From assembly GCF_019083995.1 (NCBI RefSeq), contig NZ_JAHRCU010000026.1, positions 1-53,166 on the forward strand: a DNA stretch of 53,166 nt, read 5' to 3'. The notes beneath the pieces were generated by a model that searched no databases, was not told the origin of the DNA, and saw only the letters and a list, made by a program, of their open reading frames with translations. Both the position numbers and the translations under genes were made by a program. The stretch is from Roseococcus sp. SDR (lineage in GTDB: Bacteria > Pseudomonadota > Alphaproteobacteria > Acetobacterales > Acetobacteraceae). How positions within the stretch are numbered: position 1 is the stretch's first letter; each line of letters begins with the position of its first letter. Positions 15,834 through 24,123 of the stretch are shown piece by piece.

Positions 15834-17369
15834 ATGAGCCTCGATCTTGCCATCGGCATCGCGCGCAGCGGTCTGCAGGCCACGCAGCGCGCGCTGGCCA
15901 ATGTCTCGCAGAACATCACCAATGCCGAGACGCCGGGCTATACCCGCAAGACCGGTGCTGCCGAATCCCGCACCGCGGCTGGAATGCCGATGGGCGTGCG
16001 TCTTGGCGATGCGCGGCGCGAGGTGGACCAGGCCCTGTTGAACGAGCGCGATTCGCGCGGTGGGGAAGCGGCGGCGGCGCAGGTGCGCGAAAGCCTGCTC
16101 TCCGGCATCGAGGCGCTGCACGGCACGGCCGGGGCCGGCGAGACGCTGGGCGATGCCATCGCCGCCCTCCAGGCCAGTCTGACCTCGCTGCGCGGCGCCC
16201 CGCAGGAGGGCGGCCTGCAGCGCGTGGCGTTGAACGCAGCGCGCGAGGTGACGGGGCGCTTCCAGGACCTCGCGGCCGGGGTGGCGGATGCGCGCCAGCA
16301 GGCGCATGACGGCGTCCTGCGCGAGGTCACGCAGGTGAATGCCGGCCTGAACGAGATCGCCCAGCTCACCATCGCCATCCGAGGCGACCGCTCGCGCGGG
16401 CTGAGCACTGCCGATCTCGAGGACCGCCGGGACCTGGCCTTGGCGAAGCTCTCGCAGAGCCTGCCGGTGCAGCCGCTGCACCAGCCTGATGGCGGGCTCG
16501 TGCTCCTGGCGCGCGGTGGCTTCGCCCTGCCGCTGGAGCCCGAGGGCGAGGCCATCACCGCCGCCTCCGCCGATCTGGGCGCGAGTTCCTTCCACGGGGC
16601 TGGCGGTGACATCCCGCCCATCCTGCTCGGCGGCGCCGACATCACGCGGCAACTGGGCGGCGGGCGGCTCGGGGAATTTGTCGCCCTGCGCGACGCCACG
16701 TTGCCGCGCTATCAGGCCGAGCTCGACCTCGCCGCCGCCACGATCGCGACGCGCTTCGACCAGCAGGGGCTGCGCCTCTTCACCGGTGCGTCGGGCCAGG
16801 TGCCGGACACCTCGCTGCCCTACACTGACCCGACTGGCGGGCAGCTGGGCTTCGCCGGCCAGATCCGCCTGAGCGACGCGGTCGCCGGCAACCTCGCCCT
16901 GCTGCGCGACGGCACTCACGCGGTGGCGGATACGCCCGGCGGGGCCAGCGGCTTCACCCCCAACCCGGCCGATGGGCCCGCCGGTTTCGCAACCCTGCTC
17001 GACCGCGTGATCACCCACAGCCTGGGGCAGACGGTGCGCCCCGGCGTCACCTGGCCGCCCATCGCCTCCAGTGGCATCGGACCCGATGGCACGCTCAGCT
17101 CCCCGTTCATTCCCCCGCGCGCGATCGGTGATTACGCCGCGACGCTCACCGGCGTGCAGGCGGCCGACCGTGCGGCGGCGACGGCGGCACGCGAGCGCGC
17201 CGAGGGGCTGAAGGCCGGCATGGATGCGCGCTTCCAGCGCGAGGCCGGCGTGGACCCGGATGCCGAGATGGCGGCGCTGATCCGCCTGCAGAACGCCTAT
17301 GCGGCCAATGCCCGCGTGCTGAACACGGCGCAGCAGATGTGGGAACAGCTGCAATCCATCGGCCGATAG
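15834..17369 (+). CDS. flgK: FlgK hook-filament junction protein (HAP1)
   Basis: A 511-residue protein. The N-terminus LAIGIARSGLQATQRALANVSQNITNAETPGYTRKT is the FlgK/FlgE axial motif with the diagnostic NAETPGYTR. The C-terminus VDPDAEMAALIRLQNAYAANARVLNTAQQMWEQL is the matching helix. FlgK joins the hook to the filament. The ATG has AGGA about 10 bp upstream. It follows flgE by 70 bp that contain the tandem repeat and no clear promoter, so read-through from flgE is likely. flgL follows after 17 bp. Confidence 0.93.
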   Translation: MSLDLAIGIARSGLQATQRALANVSQNITNAETPGYTRKTGAAESRTAAGMPMGVRLGDARREVDQALLNERDSRGGEAAAAQVRESLLSGIEALHGTAGAGETLGDAIAALQASLTSLRGAPQEGGLQRVALNAAREVTGRFQDLAAGVADARQQAHDGVLREVTQVNAGLNEIAQLTIAIRGDRSRGLSTADLEDRRDLALAKLSQSLPVQPLHQPDGGLVLLARGGFALPLEPEGEAITAASADLGASSFHGAGGDIPPILLGGADITRQLGGGRLGEFVALRDATLPRYQAELDLAAATIATRFDQQGLRLFTGASGQVPDTSLPYTDPTGGQLGFAGQIRLSDAVAGNLALLRDGTHAVADTPGGASGFTPNPADGPAGFATLLDRVITHSLGQTVRPGVTWPPIASSGIGPDGTLSSPFIPPRAIGDYAATLTGVQAADRAAATAARERAEGLKAGMDARFQREAGVDPDAEMAALIRLQNAYAANARVLNTAQQMWEQLQSIGR

Positions 17370-17386
17370 AAGGGGACTGACCCGCC

Positions 17387-18463
17387 ATGTCCAGCATGGA
17401 ATTGTTCAACCGGCTGATGGGCGACACGATGCAGCTGCGCGGTCGCATCGAGAATCTGACGCGGCAATCCATCACCGGCCTGAAGGCGGAGAGGCTGGGC
17501 GATCTCGGCGCAGGCGTGTCCCGGAGCGTCTCGCTCCGCGCCGAACTGGGGCGGCGGGAGCTCTCCGGCCAGGCCATGGAGCAGGCGCTCGGCCGTACCG
17601 CGGTGATGCAGGGCAGCCTGGACCGCCTGACCGAGATCGCCCGCGAATTCCGCACCAAGGCCGCCACGCGCATCACCGCGGGCGATCCCGGTTCGCTCAT
17701 GACGGTGCAGGGCGACGCGCGCGCCGCGCTGGTCGAGGTGGCGCATCTGCTGAACACCCGGCACGGGGGCGAATATCTCTTTGGCGGCAGCGACCTGACG
17801 CGCCCGCCCATCCCCGACCCGGAAGGGCTGCCGACCGGGCCGATGGCGCAGCAGATCGCCGCGGAGGTCGCGGCGCTGCCGAGCCAGGGCCTCGCTGCCA
17901 CCGTGGCCGCGACGCGGGGCATCGCGCAGAGCAACCTGGCCGGCGTCACGCCCTTCTCCGATCGCCTGGCCGCCGACGCGGCCCTGCCGCCCGGCGAGCA
18001 GGAGGCGCGCCGTGCCGTACCCGCGGCGGATGGGCAGCTGATCGGCTACGGCATCATTGCCGGGCGCAACGCGGATGCCGTCAGCCAGGGCGAGACGACC
18101 GGCAGCTGGGCGCGGGATCTGATGCGCAATCTGATGAGCCTGGCCGCGCTGACGCCCGAGCAGATGAGTGACCGCCAGACCTTCGACGCCTTCATGGGCA
18201 CCCTGCGTGACGGCCTTTCCTCCGCCGAACTGGCGCTGGGCGAGGAGGCGGGTGCGCTGGGCACGGTTGAGGCGCGGATGGAAGCGACGCAGCGCCGGCA
18301 TGACGATCTCTCGACGGCCTTGTCCAAGCAGTTGGCGGACATCGAGGAGGTGGACGTCGCCGATGTGCTGGTGCGGCTGCAGGCCACGCGGAACGCGCTG
18401 GAGGCGAGCTACCGTGCGATCGGGTCGCTGCGGGAACTCACCCTCGCGAATTTCCTGCGATGA
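17387..18463 (+). CDS. flgL: FlgL-like hook-filament junction protein (HAP3)
   Basis: This 358-residue protein of the flagellin/FlgL group has an N-terminal heptad-rich helix (MELFNRLMGDTMQLRGRIENLTRQSITG) and later LLNTRHGGEYLFGGSDLTRPP, the phrase typical of FlgL and flagellins. The C-terminal helix is DVADVLVRLQATRNALEASYRAIGSLRELTLANFL. It would form the second junction ring between hook and filament. AAGGGGA precedes the ATG. No flagellin gene is in the window. The family split between FlgL and flagellin is hard by eye, but the position after flgK favours FlgL. Confidence 0.87.
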   Translation: MSSMELFNRLMGDTMQLRGRIENLTRQSITGLKAERLGDLGAGVSRSVSLRAELGRRELSGQAMEQALGRTAVMQGSLDRLTEIAREFRTKAATRITAGDPGSLMTVQGDARAALVEVAHLLNTRHGGEYLFGGSDLTRPPIPDPEGLPTGPMAQQIAAEVAALPSQGLAATVAATRGIAQSNLAGVTPFSDRLAADAALPPGEQEARRAVPAADGQLIGYGIIAGRNADAVSQGETTGSWARDLMRNLMSLAALTPEQMSDRQTFDAFMGTLRDGLSSAELALGEEAGALGTVEARMEATQRRHDDLSTALSKQLADIEEVDVADVLVRLQATRNALEASYRAIGSLRELTLANFLR

Positions 18464-18529
18464 GGCACGCCTGGGTCCGCCGCCTCGATCTTCAAGCGGC
18501 ATTAACCCCGGCCGACGCAGAATGATCCC

Positions 18530-18550
18530 GTGCCGGGTGGTCCCCGGCAC
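18530..18550 (+). other. hairpin between flgL and flbT
   Basis: A perfect 8-bp stem GTGCCGGG/CCCGGCAC (18530-18537 with 18543-18550) with the loop TGGTC lies in the 193-bp gap between flgL and flbT. No T run follows, so it is not a standard terminator. It could slow transcription, stabilise the flgL mRNA end, or be part of the flbT leader. Confidence 0.4.
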
Positions 18551-18570
18551 CGGCGGAACGGCAAGGAGCC

Positions 18571-18645
18571 ATGAGGGCCCGTGCCGGCCGCGCCCCGCCC
18601 CCGGCTGCGGAGGCTGGGCGTGGATTTCCTGCCGGAGCGACTTGA
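18571..18645 (+). CDS. possible 24-residue leader peptide upstream of flbT
   Basis: An ATG at 18571 is preceded by a strong AAGGAG (18563-18568) and opens a 24-codon frame, MRARAGRAPPPAAEAGRGFPAGAT, ending at TGA 18643-18645. Its stop lies inside the flbT ribosome binding site (GAAGGGAA, 18645-18652) and 11 bases before the flbT ATG. Translation of this peptide could therefore control flbT initiation. It may also be chance, because short frames are common at this GC content. Confidence 0.35.
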   Translation: MRARAGRAPPPAAEAGRGFPAGAT

Positions 18646-18656
18646 AGGGAAAAAAC

Positions 18657-19097
18657 ATGTCCACGCTCGTGTTGGAACTCCGCCAGGGTGACCTGATGGT
18701 GGTGAACGGCGCGCCGATCCGGTTCCGCAACCGCACGCGGATCGAGCTCGCGGCCAAGGCGCGCTTCCTCTTCGGCAAGCAGATCATGGCGCCGGAGGGC
18801 GCCAACACGCCCGCGCGACGCATCTATTTCGCGCTGCAGACCGCCTATATCGGCACGGAGGAGGAGCGGGAGCCCGGCCTCCTCGCCGCCCGCACGCTGA
18901 TCGAGGAGTTCAAGGAGGCCACCACCTCCGTCCTCGTGCGTGAGATGCTGGCCCGCGCGCTGGAGGCCGCTGAGGAGGATGACTGCTACCTGGCGCTGAA
19001 GATCGCACGCCGCGTCATGCGCCACGAGGAGGAGGTGCTGGGCCTCACCCCCCTGCCGGCGCCGCGGCGTGAGGCGCCCGAGGGCGCGCATGGCTGA
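18657..19097 (+). CDS. flbT: FlbT flagellin translation repressor
   Basis: A 146-residue protein matching FlbT: LVLELRQGDLMVVNGAPIRFRNRTRIELAAKARFLFGKQIM, then IYFALQTAYIGTEEER and ALKIARRVMRHEEEVLG. In Caulobacter FlbT binds the 5' region of flagellin mRNA and lowers its stability and translation until the hook is complete. The start is ATG 18657 after GAAGGGAA. An upstream short frame ends in that binding site. The 3' end overlaps the next gene by 8 bases. No flaF gene is adjacent, although FlbT and FlaF are usually partners. Confidence 0.92.
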   Translation: MSTLVLELRQGDLMVVNGAPIRFRNRTRIELAAKARFLFGKQIMAPEGANTPARRIYFALQTAYIGTEEEREPGLLAARTLIEEFKEATTSVLVREMLARALEAAEEDDCYLALKIARRVMRHEEEVLGLTPLPAPRREAPEGAHG

Positions 19098-19845
19098 CGC
19101 GGCGGCCGCCGTCGCCGCCTTTCGCCGGGTGCTGAAGCCCGGCGAGGAGGAGCGCGCGCTCGGCCGCATCGCCACCGAGCCGCAGCAGAAGCGCGCCATG
19201 GAGCAGTTCAAGCGGGCCGTGGACCGTGCTCCGGATGTGCGTGCCGCCCTGCGCGACCCGCGCGTGCTGCAGGTTCTCACCAGCGCGCTCGGCATTCCCG
19301 AGGGAGGCAGCCAGCCGGGCCTCGCCACGCGCGTCCTGCTCTCGGACCTCAACGATGAGAAGAGCCTCGCCAATACGCTGGGCGACAAGCGCTGGAAATC
19401 CGCCGCCGAGTCGCTGAACCTCGCCAAGGGCGGCATCGCCGCGCTGCGCGACCCGCAGCTGCAGGCGAGCCTGGCCGATGGCCTGCGCCGCGCGCAATGG
19501 AATCAGAACCTGGAAAAGGAGCAGCCGGGCCTGGGCGACGCCGTCCTCTTCAAGGAGCGTGCGACGGCAGTGGATGGCAATATCTACGCCGTGCTGGGCG
19601 ATCCCATCATCCGCCGTGTGGTGACCGGCGCGCTGGGCCTGCCGCAGGAGATCGCGATCCAGTCCGTCGAGACCCAGGCGCGCGCGGTGCGTGCGCGGCT
19701 CGACATCAGCAAGCTGGAAGACCCCAAGGAGGTGCAGCGCCTGGCGGAGCGCTATCTCATGAACCGCGCCCGGTCGGAATCCGGCAGCAGCGCGGCGGCG
19801 ATCCTGGCCCGCTTCGGCTTCCCGCCGGGCGGCTTCACCGCCTGA
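19090..19845 (+). CDS. DUF1217-family flagellar-associated protein
   Basis: This 251-residue protein is of unknown biochemical function. It resembles the DUF1217 proteins encoded near flagellar genes in alphaproteobacteria: RAMEQFKRAVDRAPDVRAALRDPRVLQVLTSALGIPE, followed by a second similar block LGDPIIRRVVTGALGLPQEIAIQSVE. The two blocks look like an internal duplication of a helical unit. I see no signal peptide or membrane segment. It overlaps flbT by 8 bases, so translation is probably coupled and it belongs to the flgE-flbT transcript. The end is 4 bp from a convergent small gene. Confidence 0.75.
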   Translation: MADAAAAVAAFRRVLKPGEEERALGRIATEPQQKRAMEQFKRAVDRAPDVRAALRDPRVLQVLTSALGIPEGGSQPGLATRVLLSDLNDEKSLANTLGDKRWKSAAESLNLAKGGIAALRDPQLQASLADGLRRAQWNQNLEKEQPGLGDAVLFKERATAVDGNIYAVLGDPIIRRVVTGALGLPQEIAIQSVETQARAVRARLDISKLEDPKEVQRLAERYLMNRARSESGSSAAAILARFGFPPGGFTA

Positions 19846-19849
19846 GGCA

Positions 19850-20098
19850 TCAGGGCTTCACGCCGAAGCCGCGCTGCGCGTTGCGATAGGCCTCCAGCTG
19901 CGCGGCGCTCGGCGCGCTGCGCGCGACCTTGCCCTCCGCATCCAGGAACTCCATGACGACGATGCCGAGCGCGGGGTCAAGCCGCAGCCGTGGATTGGGG
20001 CCGATCGGCGGCGCGGGGGGCGGCGCGGGGCCGCTGGCCGGGCTGGTGGCGGGCGCGGCGGGGAGGCCGGTCGGAAGATAGGTGCCGATGGGCTTCAT
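19850..20098 (-). CDS. small FlaG-like protein, function uncertain
   Basis: An 82-residue protein with a Pro/Ala-rich first half and a compact second half, RLRLDPALGIVVMEFLDAEGKV followed by PSAAQLEAYR. The pattern of a beta strand, Asp-x-x-x-Gly, strand, turn, and Pro-Ser followed by a helix recalls FlaG proteins (VDxxTGxxVVxVxD...IPSxE), which affect filament length. The resemblance is weak. It is convergent with the DUF1217 gene, leaving 4 bp, and divergent from the AbrB gene. Its position at the edge of the flagellar block supports the idea, but a hypothetical label is safer. Confidence 0.5.
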   Translation of the reverse strand: MKPIGTYLPTGLPAAPATSPASGPAPPPAPPIGPNPRLRLDPALGIVVMEFLDAEGKVARSAPSAAQLEAYRNAQRGFGVKP

Positions 20099-20217
20099 GG
20101 GCGGGGCTCAGTCAGGGTGAAGGTTCGTCCCAGAAACCACGCCAGGGGTTAATCGCTGATGAAAGCGCGCGGCATGGGTTTGACGCGCGCGCCCCAAGCG
20201 CCGAACCTGGATGCCGC

Positions 20218-21291
20218 GTGACCCTTCCTCCCTCTCTCCCGGCGCATCTGTTGACGCTGGCCGCCGCTGTGGCGGGCGGCTTCATCTTTTCGCTGCTGCA
20301 TGTGCCGCTGGCCTGGATGATCGGCGCCATGTTCGGCACGGCGGCAGTGGCGTGGTTCCGGCCTTTCGATCTGGTGCCGGCCGTCCATCCCGCGGCGCGG
20401 CCGGCGGCGCTGATCGTGATCGGTCTCGCCTTCGGGCAGACCTTCTCCGGCCCCGTGCTCGCTGCGCTGCTGGGCGCGGCGCCGGCCATCCTGATCGCGG
20501 GCGTGCTTTCCATCCTGGCGGGCATCGCCACCATGCCGGTCTTCACGCGGATGGCGGGGACGGACGCGCGCACCGCCTATTTCGCCACCATCCCGGGCGG
20601 CGTCATCGTCATGGCGGTGCTGGCCGACCGCGCAGGAGCGCCGCTGGCGCCGGTGACGCTCGCGCAGACCTTGCGCGTGCTGGTGGTGGTGCTGGTGATG
20701 CCGCCCACGCTCTCGGCCATCGCGCCGCATGGCGACTCCAGCGCCTTCGTGGCGCCGCGCCTCGTCTTCGATGCCACGGGCTTCCTGGGGATGCTGGTGG
20801 TCGGCTCGGTCGGCGCGCTGCTGTTGCGGCGCACGGGCATCGCCAATCCCTGGATGATCGGGCCCTGCTTCCTCGCCATCACCGCCGCCGCCTTCGGGCA
20901 TCTGCCCTCGGCCGTGCCGCCTTTGCTGATCGATGCGGCGCAGGTCGGCATGGGGGCGGGGCTGGGGCAGAAGCTGACCAGGGAGTTCCTGCTCGGCGCG
21001 CGCAAGCTGATGCGCGCGGCGCTGGTCTCCTCCCTCCTGCTTTGCCTGTTCTGCACCGTGTTCGGCGCGGGGCTCGCCTGGATCATGGGCCTGCCACCCT
21101 CGGCGGTCATGCTCGGCATGGCGCCGGGCGGCATGCCGGAGATGGGCGTGACCGCCAAGGCGCTCGGCGTCGCGGTCCCGTTGGTGCTGGCCTTCCACCT
21201 CACGCGCACGCTCATGTGCAATTTCCTGCTGGGGCCGATCTATCGCGGGCTTGTGGGCCTCGGCCTGTTCAGGCCACACGGCAGCGCGTAG
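20218..21291 (+). CDS. AbrB-family integral membrane protein
   Basis: A membrane protein of 357 residues with about 9-10 hydrophobic segments. It has the internal repeat typical of the AbrB family (COG3180), sometimes mislabelled ammonia monooxygenase: PLAWMIGAMFGTAAVAW in the first half and IANPWMIGPCFLAITAAAF in the second. PGGVIVMAVLADRAGA and APGGMPEMGVTAKALG are the paired PGG motifs. Its substrate is unknown. The GTG at 20218 is the best start because the hydrophobic region follows at once; no strong ribosome binding site is visible. The CoA-transferase gene follows after 22 bp. Confidence 0.82.
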   Translation: MTLPPSLPAHLLTLAAAVAGGFIFSLLHVPLAWMIGAMFGTAAVAWFRPFDLVPAVHPAARPAALIVIGLAFGQTFSGPVLAALLGAAPAILIAGVLSILAGIATMPVFTRMAGTDARTAYFATIPGGVIVMAVLADRAGAPLAPVTLAQTLRVLVVVLVMPPTLSAIAPHGDSSAFVAPRLVFDATGFLGMLVVGSVGALLLRRTGIANPWMIGPCFLAITAAAFGHLPSAVPPLLIDAAQVGMGAGLGQKLTREFLLGARKLMRAALVSSLLLCLFCTVFGAGLAWIMGLPPSAVMLGMAPGGMPEMGVTAKALGVAVPLVLAFHLTRTLMCNFLLGPIYRGLVGLGLFRPHGSA

Positions 21292-21313
21292 TTTGCCAGC
21301 GGGAGAAACATCC

Positions 21314-22525
21314 ATGCCAGATGACAGCGCCGCCGCCGCGAAAGCCGCGACCACCCTGCCCCTGAACGGGCTGCGCGTGCTTGACCTCACCCTCGCCCGG
21401 GCCGGACCCACCTGCGTGCGGCACCTGGCCGATTGGGGCGCGGACATCATCCGCATCGAGCCGCCGGGCAATAATGACGGCTTCGGCGGCGCGCGGGACG
21501 GCTTCGATTCCGTGAACCTGCACCGCAACAAGCGCGGCCTCGCGATTGATCTCAAGAGCCCCGAAGGCCACGCCGCCTTCCTGCGCCTCGCCGCCACCGC
21601 GGATGTCGTGGTCGAGAACATGCGGATGCAGGTGAAGCACCGCTTGAAGATCGACTACGAGACGCTGTCCAAGATCAACCCACGCCTCGTCTATGCGAGC
21701 ATCTCTGGCTTCGGCCAGACCGGGCCTTACTCCACGCGCGGCGGTGTGGACCAGATCGCACAGGGGCTGGGCGGCCTCATGTCCATCACGGGCGAGCCGG
21801 GGCGCGGGCCGATGCGCGTGGGCATCCCCATCGATGACCTCACGGCGGGCAACCTGCTGGCGATGGGCGTGATGATGGCGCTCTATGAGCGCGAGAAGAC
21901 GGGCAAGGGGCGCTGGGTCCATACCTCGCTGCTCGAGGCGCAGGTCTTCATGCTCGACTTCCAGGCCACGCGCTGGCTGCAGAAAGGCGAGATCGCAGGA
22001 CAGGCGGGCAATGACCACCCGGTGAACACGCCCATGGGCGTCTTCCCGAGTGCCGACAAGCCGATCAACATCGCCGCCTCTTCGCCCAAGCTCTGGGCCG
22101 TCTTCTGCAAGGCGGCGGGGCGCGAGGATTGGCTCGCCAAGCCCGAATGGCAGACCGCCGAAGGCCGCACGGCCGACCGCGCCGCGCTGAACGCGGCCGT
22201 GAGCGAGGTCACGCGCCAGAAGCCCAGCGAATACTGGATCAATCTGCTGGAGGAGGTCGGCATCCCCTGCGGGCCGATCAACAACATCCGTGAGGTCTTC
22301 GAGGACCCGCAGGTGCAGCATCTGGGCATGGTGTGGGATGTGCCGCACGCCAAGCTCGGCAAGGCGGGCGTGGTGCGCACACCGATCAACATCGAGGGCC
22401 ACACACCGGGCATCCGCCGTGGCGTGCCGGCGCTCGGTGAGCACGCCGACGAGATCCTGGCGGAAGCCGGGCTGACCCCTGAGGAGATCGCCGCATTGCG
22501 GGCGAAGAAGGTTTTGGGAGAGTGA
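21314..22525 (+). CDS. family III CoA-transferase (CaiB/BaiF)
   Basis: A 403-residue protein of the family that moves CoA between carboxylic acids. Family hallmarks are LNGLRVLDLTLARAGPTCVRHLADWGADIIRIEPPG, HRNKRGLAIDLKS, VVVENMRMQV and the region GGVDQIAQGLGGLMSITGEP at about residues 145-165, whose Asp aligns with the catalytic residue. The C-terminal part ends with PRLGEHADEILAEAGLT-type sequence. The start ATG has GGGAGA 8 bp upstream. The next gene, a crotonase, starts within the stop codon (GTGA), so the two enzymes probably act in one acyl-CoA pathway. The acid substrate is unknown. Confidence 0.88.
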   Translation: MPDDSAAAAKAATTLPLNGLRVLDLTLARAGPTCVRHLADWGADIIRIEPPGNNDGFGGARDGFDSVNLHRNKRGLAIDLKSPEGHAAFLRLAATADVVVENMRMQVKHRLKIDYETLSKINPRLVYASISGFGQTGPYSTRGGVDQIAQGLGGLMSITGEPGRGPMRVGIPIDDLTAGNLLAMGVMMALYEREKTGKGRWVHTSLLEAQVFMLDFQATRWLQKGEIAGQAGNDHPVNTPMGVFPSADKPINIAASSPKLWAVFCKAAGREDWLAKPEWQTAEGRTADRAALNAAVSEVTRQKPSEYWINLLEEVGIPCGPINNIREVFEDPQVQHLGMVWDVPHAKLGKAGVVRTPINIEGHTPGIRRGVPALGEHADEILAEAGLTPEEIAALRAKKVLGE

Positions 22526-23325
22526 GTGAGATGCAGTTCGCCGATGGAAAGATCCTGGCCCGCAGCGAAGGCGGCGTGGGCACGATCATCTTCAACCAGC
22601 CCGAGAAGCGCAACGCGATGAGCATCGCGATGTGGGACGGCATGGCCGAGGCGCTCGATATCTTCGAGGCCGACCCGGCGGTGCGCTGCGTCGTGCTGGA
22701 AGGCGCGGGCGGCAAGGCCTTCGTCTCGGGCGCCGATATCAGCCAGTTCGAGAAGAACCGCTCCGACGCCGATGCGCAGCGGCAATACAACATCAAGACC
22801 AGCCATGGCCGCGAGCGGCTGGCGAATTTCGACAAGCCGGTGATCGCGAAGATCCAGGGCTTCTGCATGGGCGGCGGGCTTGGCATCGCCATGTCCTGCG
22901 ACATGCGGATCGCGGGCGCGGGGAGCGAATTCGGCATCCCGGCGGCCAAGCTCGGCATCGCCTATGGCTTCGACATGGTGACCAACCTGGTGAACCTGGT
23001 GGGCCCCGCCCATGCCCATTTCATCCTGATGACCGGCGGCCGCATCGAGGCGGCCGAGGCGGAGCGCATGGGCCTGATCAACAAGCTGCACCCGGCCGAA
23101 TCGCTGGATGCCGAGGTGGCGAAGATCACCTCCACCATCGCGGTGAACGCGCCGCTCTCGCTGCGCGCCAACAAGCGCACCGTGCGCGCCGTCCTGGCCG
23201 ATCCGGCGGATCGCGACATGGCCGCCATCGCCGCCAACCAGGATGCCTGCTTCGACAGTGCCGATTACCGCGAAGGCCGCCGCGCCTTCATGGAGAAGCG
23301 CAAGCCGGTCTTCACCGGCGCCTGA
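22522..23325 (+). CDS. enoyl-CoA hydratase/isomerase-family protein with atypical active site
   Basis: A 267-residue crotonase-fold protein. The oxyanion-hole segments are present: GKAFVSGADISQF, and GFCMGGGLGIAMSCDMRIAGAGSEFGIPAAKLGIAYG. The two glutamates of classical hydratases (GGGCEL and QPE in the rat enzyme) align with Gly and Ala here, so ordinary water addition to enoyl-CoA is doubtful. Another crotonase reaction (isomerase, hydrolase or lyase) is possible. The GTG at 22522 overlaps the CoA-transferase stop by 4 bases; an ATG at 22531 with GGGAG 10 bp upstream is an equal alternative that loses three residues. Confidence 0.85.
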   Translation: MSEMQFADGKILARSEGGVGTIIFNQPEKRNAMSIAMWDGMAEALDIFEADPAVRCVVLEGAGGKAFVSGADISQFEKNRSDADAQRQYNIKTSHGRERLANFDKPVIAKIQGFCMGGGLGIAMSCDMRIAGAGSEFGIPAAKLGIAYGFDMVTNLVNLVGPAHAHFILMTGGRIEAAEAERMGLINKLHPAESLDAEVAKITSTIAVNAPLSLRANKRTVRAVLADPADRDMAAIAANQDACFDSADYREGRRAFMEKRKPVFTGA

Positions 23326-23337
23326 ACGCCTCAAAAT

Positions 23338-23369
23338 GGGCGGCTTCGTTTCGGGAAATGAGGCCGCCC
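23338..23369 (+). terminator. hairpin after the crotonase gene
   Basis: GGGCGGCTTC (23338-23347) pairs with GAGGCCGCCC (23360-23369) over 10 bp with one G-T wobble and a 12-base loop, 13 bp after the stop. There is no T run after it, so it is at best a weak or Rho-aided terminator. Further on, a perfect 14-base palindrome CCCCCCGCGGGGGG lies at 23428-23441, just upstream of the exoD ribosome binding site. Confidence 0.4.
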
Positions 23370-23461
23370 GCGAAATTACCACTGGCTTCTGCGCAATATC
23401 TCGTTAAGTTCCCGTTCATCTGCGGGACCCCCCGCGGGGGGATAGTCACAAGGACAGGCTT

Positions 23462-24100
23462 TTGGACGGCACGGCGCAACCCGCACCCGATCAGCATGAT
23501 GAGCATCTCGCGCCGATTTCGCGCATCGTCACCGAGGTCGCGGCCCAGTTCCCGGGGGCGCGCATCACGCTGGGCGAGATGGCCGAAGCCTTCGGCGACC
23601 GCGCCTTCGGCCTGCTGATCCTGCTGCTTTGCCTGCCTTCGCTGCTGCCGGGCATGGCCTCGGTCTTCGGCATCCCCATGCTGATCCTGGGCGTGCAGAT
23701 GGGCATGGGCCGCCGCGTGCCGAAGCTGCCGCGCTTCATCGCCCGCCAATCCATCAAGCGCGAGGACCTGCTGCGCCTGTCCGGCGCGTCCAGCTCCTCC
23801 TGGATCAAGCGCGTCGAGCAATATGTGAAGCCGCGCCCAGGCTTCTTCACCAGCCCCTTCGGCGACCGGATCGTGGGCTGGCTCACCGTCTATTCGGCCG
23901 TCATGCTCATCCTGCCTGGGCCGGGCACCAATGGCCCGCCGGCCTTCGGCACCATCATCATGGCGCTGGGCGTGGTGGAGGCGGATAACCGCGTCATCGG
24001 CATCGGCGCGCTGGTCACGCTGCTGGGCTGCCTCTTCGCCACCTTCGTGATCGGCGCCCTGGTCTGGGTGGGGATCCAGGCCCTTGGCTGGGTCATCTGA
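23462..24100 (+). CDS. ExoD-family membrane protein
   Basis: A protein of 212 residues matching the ExoD family (exopolysaccharide synthesis, ExoD). It has a soluble start, ITLGEMAEAFGDRAFGLLILLLCLPSLLPG, a central loop with RQSIKREDLLRL, and hydrophobic segments in the second half (VYSAVMLILPGPG and a long C-terminal pair of helices). The exact role is unknown; in Rhizobium ExoD mutants affect exopolysaccharide and alkali tolerance. The TTG start at 23462 is supported by AAGGA 7 bp upstream (23450-23454); no ATG or GTG fits better. The gene stands alone between the crotonase and the B12 riboswitch. Confidence 0.8.
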   Translation: MDGTAQPAPDQHDEHLAPISRIVTEVAAQFPGARITLGEMAEAFGDRAFGLLILLLCLPSLLPGMASVFGIPMLILGVQMGMGRRVPKLPRFIARQSIKREDLLRLSGASSSSWIKRVEQYVKPRPGFFTSPFGDRIVGWLTVYSAVMLILPGPGTNGPPAFGTIIMALGVVEADNRVIGIGALVTLLGCLFATFVIGALVWVGIQALGWVI

Positions 24101-24113
24101 CCCGGTCTAGACT
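24084..24113 (+). promoter_or_regulatory. candidate promoter for the B12 riboswitch-btuB transcript
   Basis: TTGGCT (24084-24089) and TAGACT (24108-24113) with an 18-base spacer match the -35 and -10 boxes at 4 of 6 positions each. Transcription would begin near 24120, directly at the 5' end of the riboswitch aptamer. The -35 box lies inside the end of the exoD gene. Confidence 0.42.
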
Positions 24114-24123
24114 CGAATCATGT

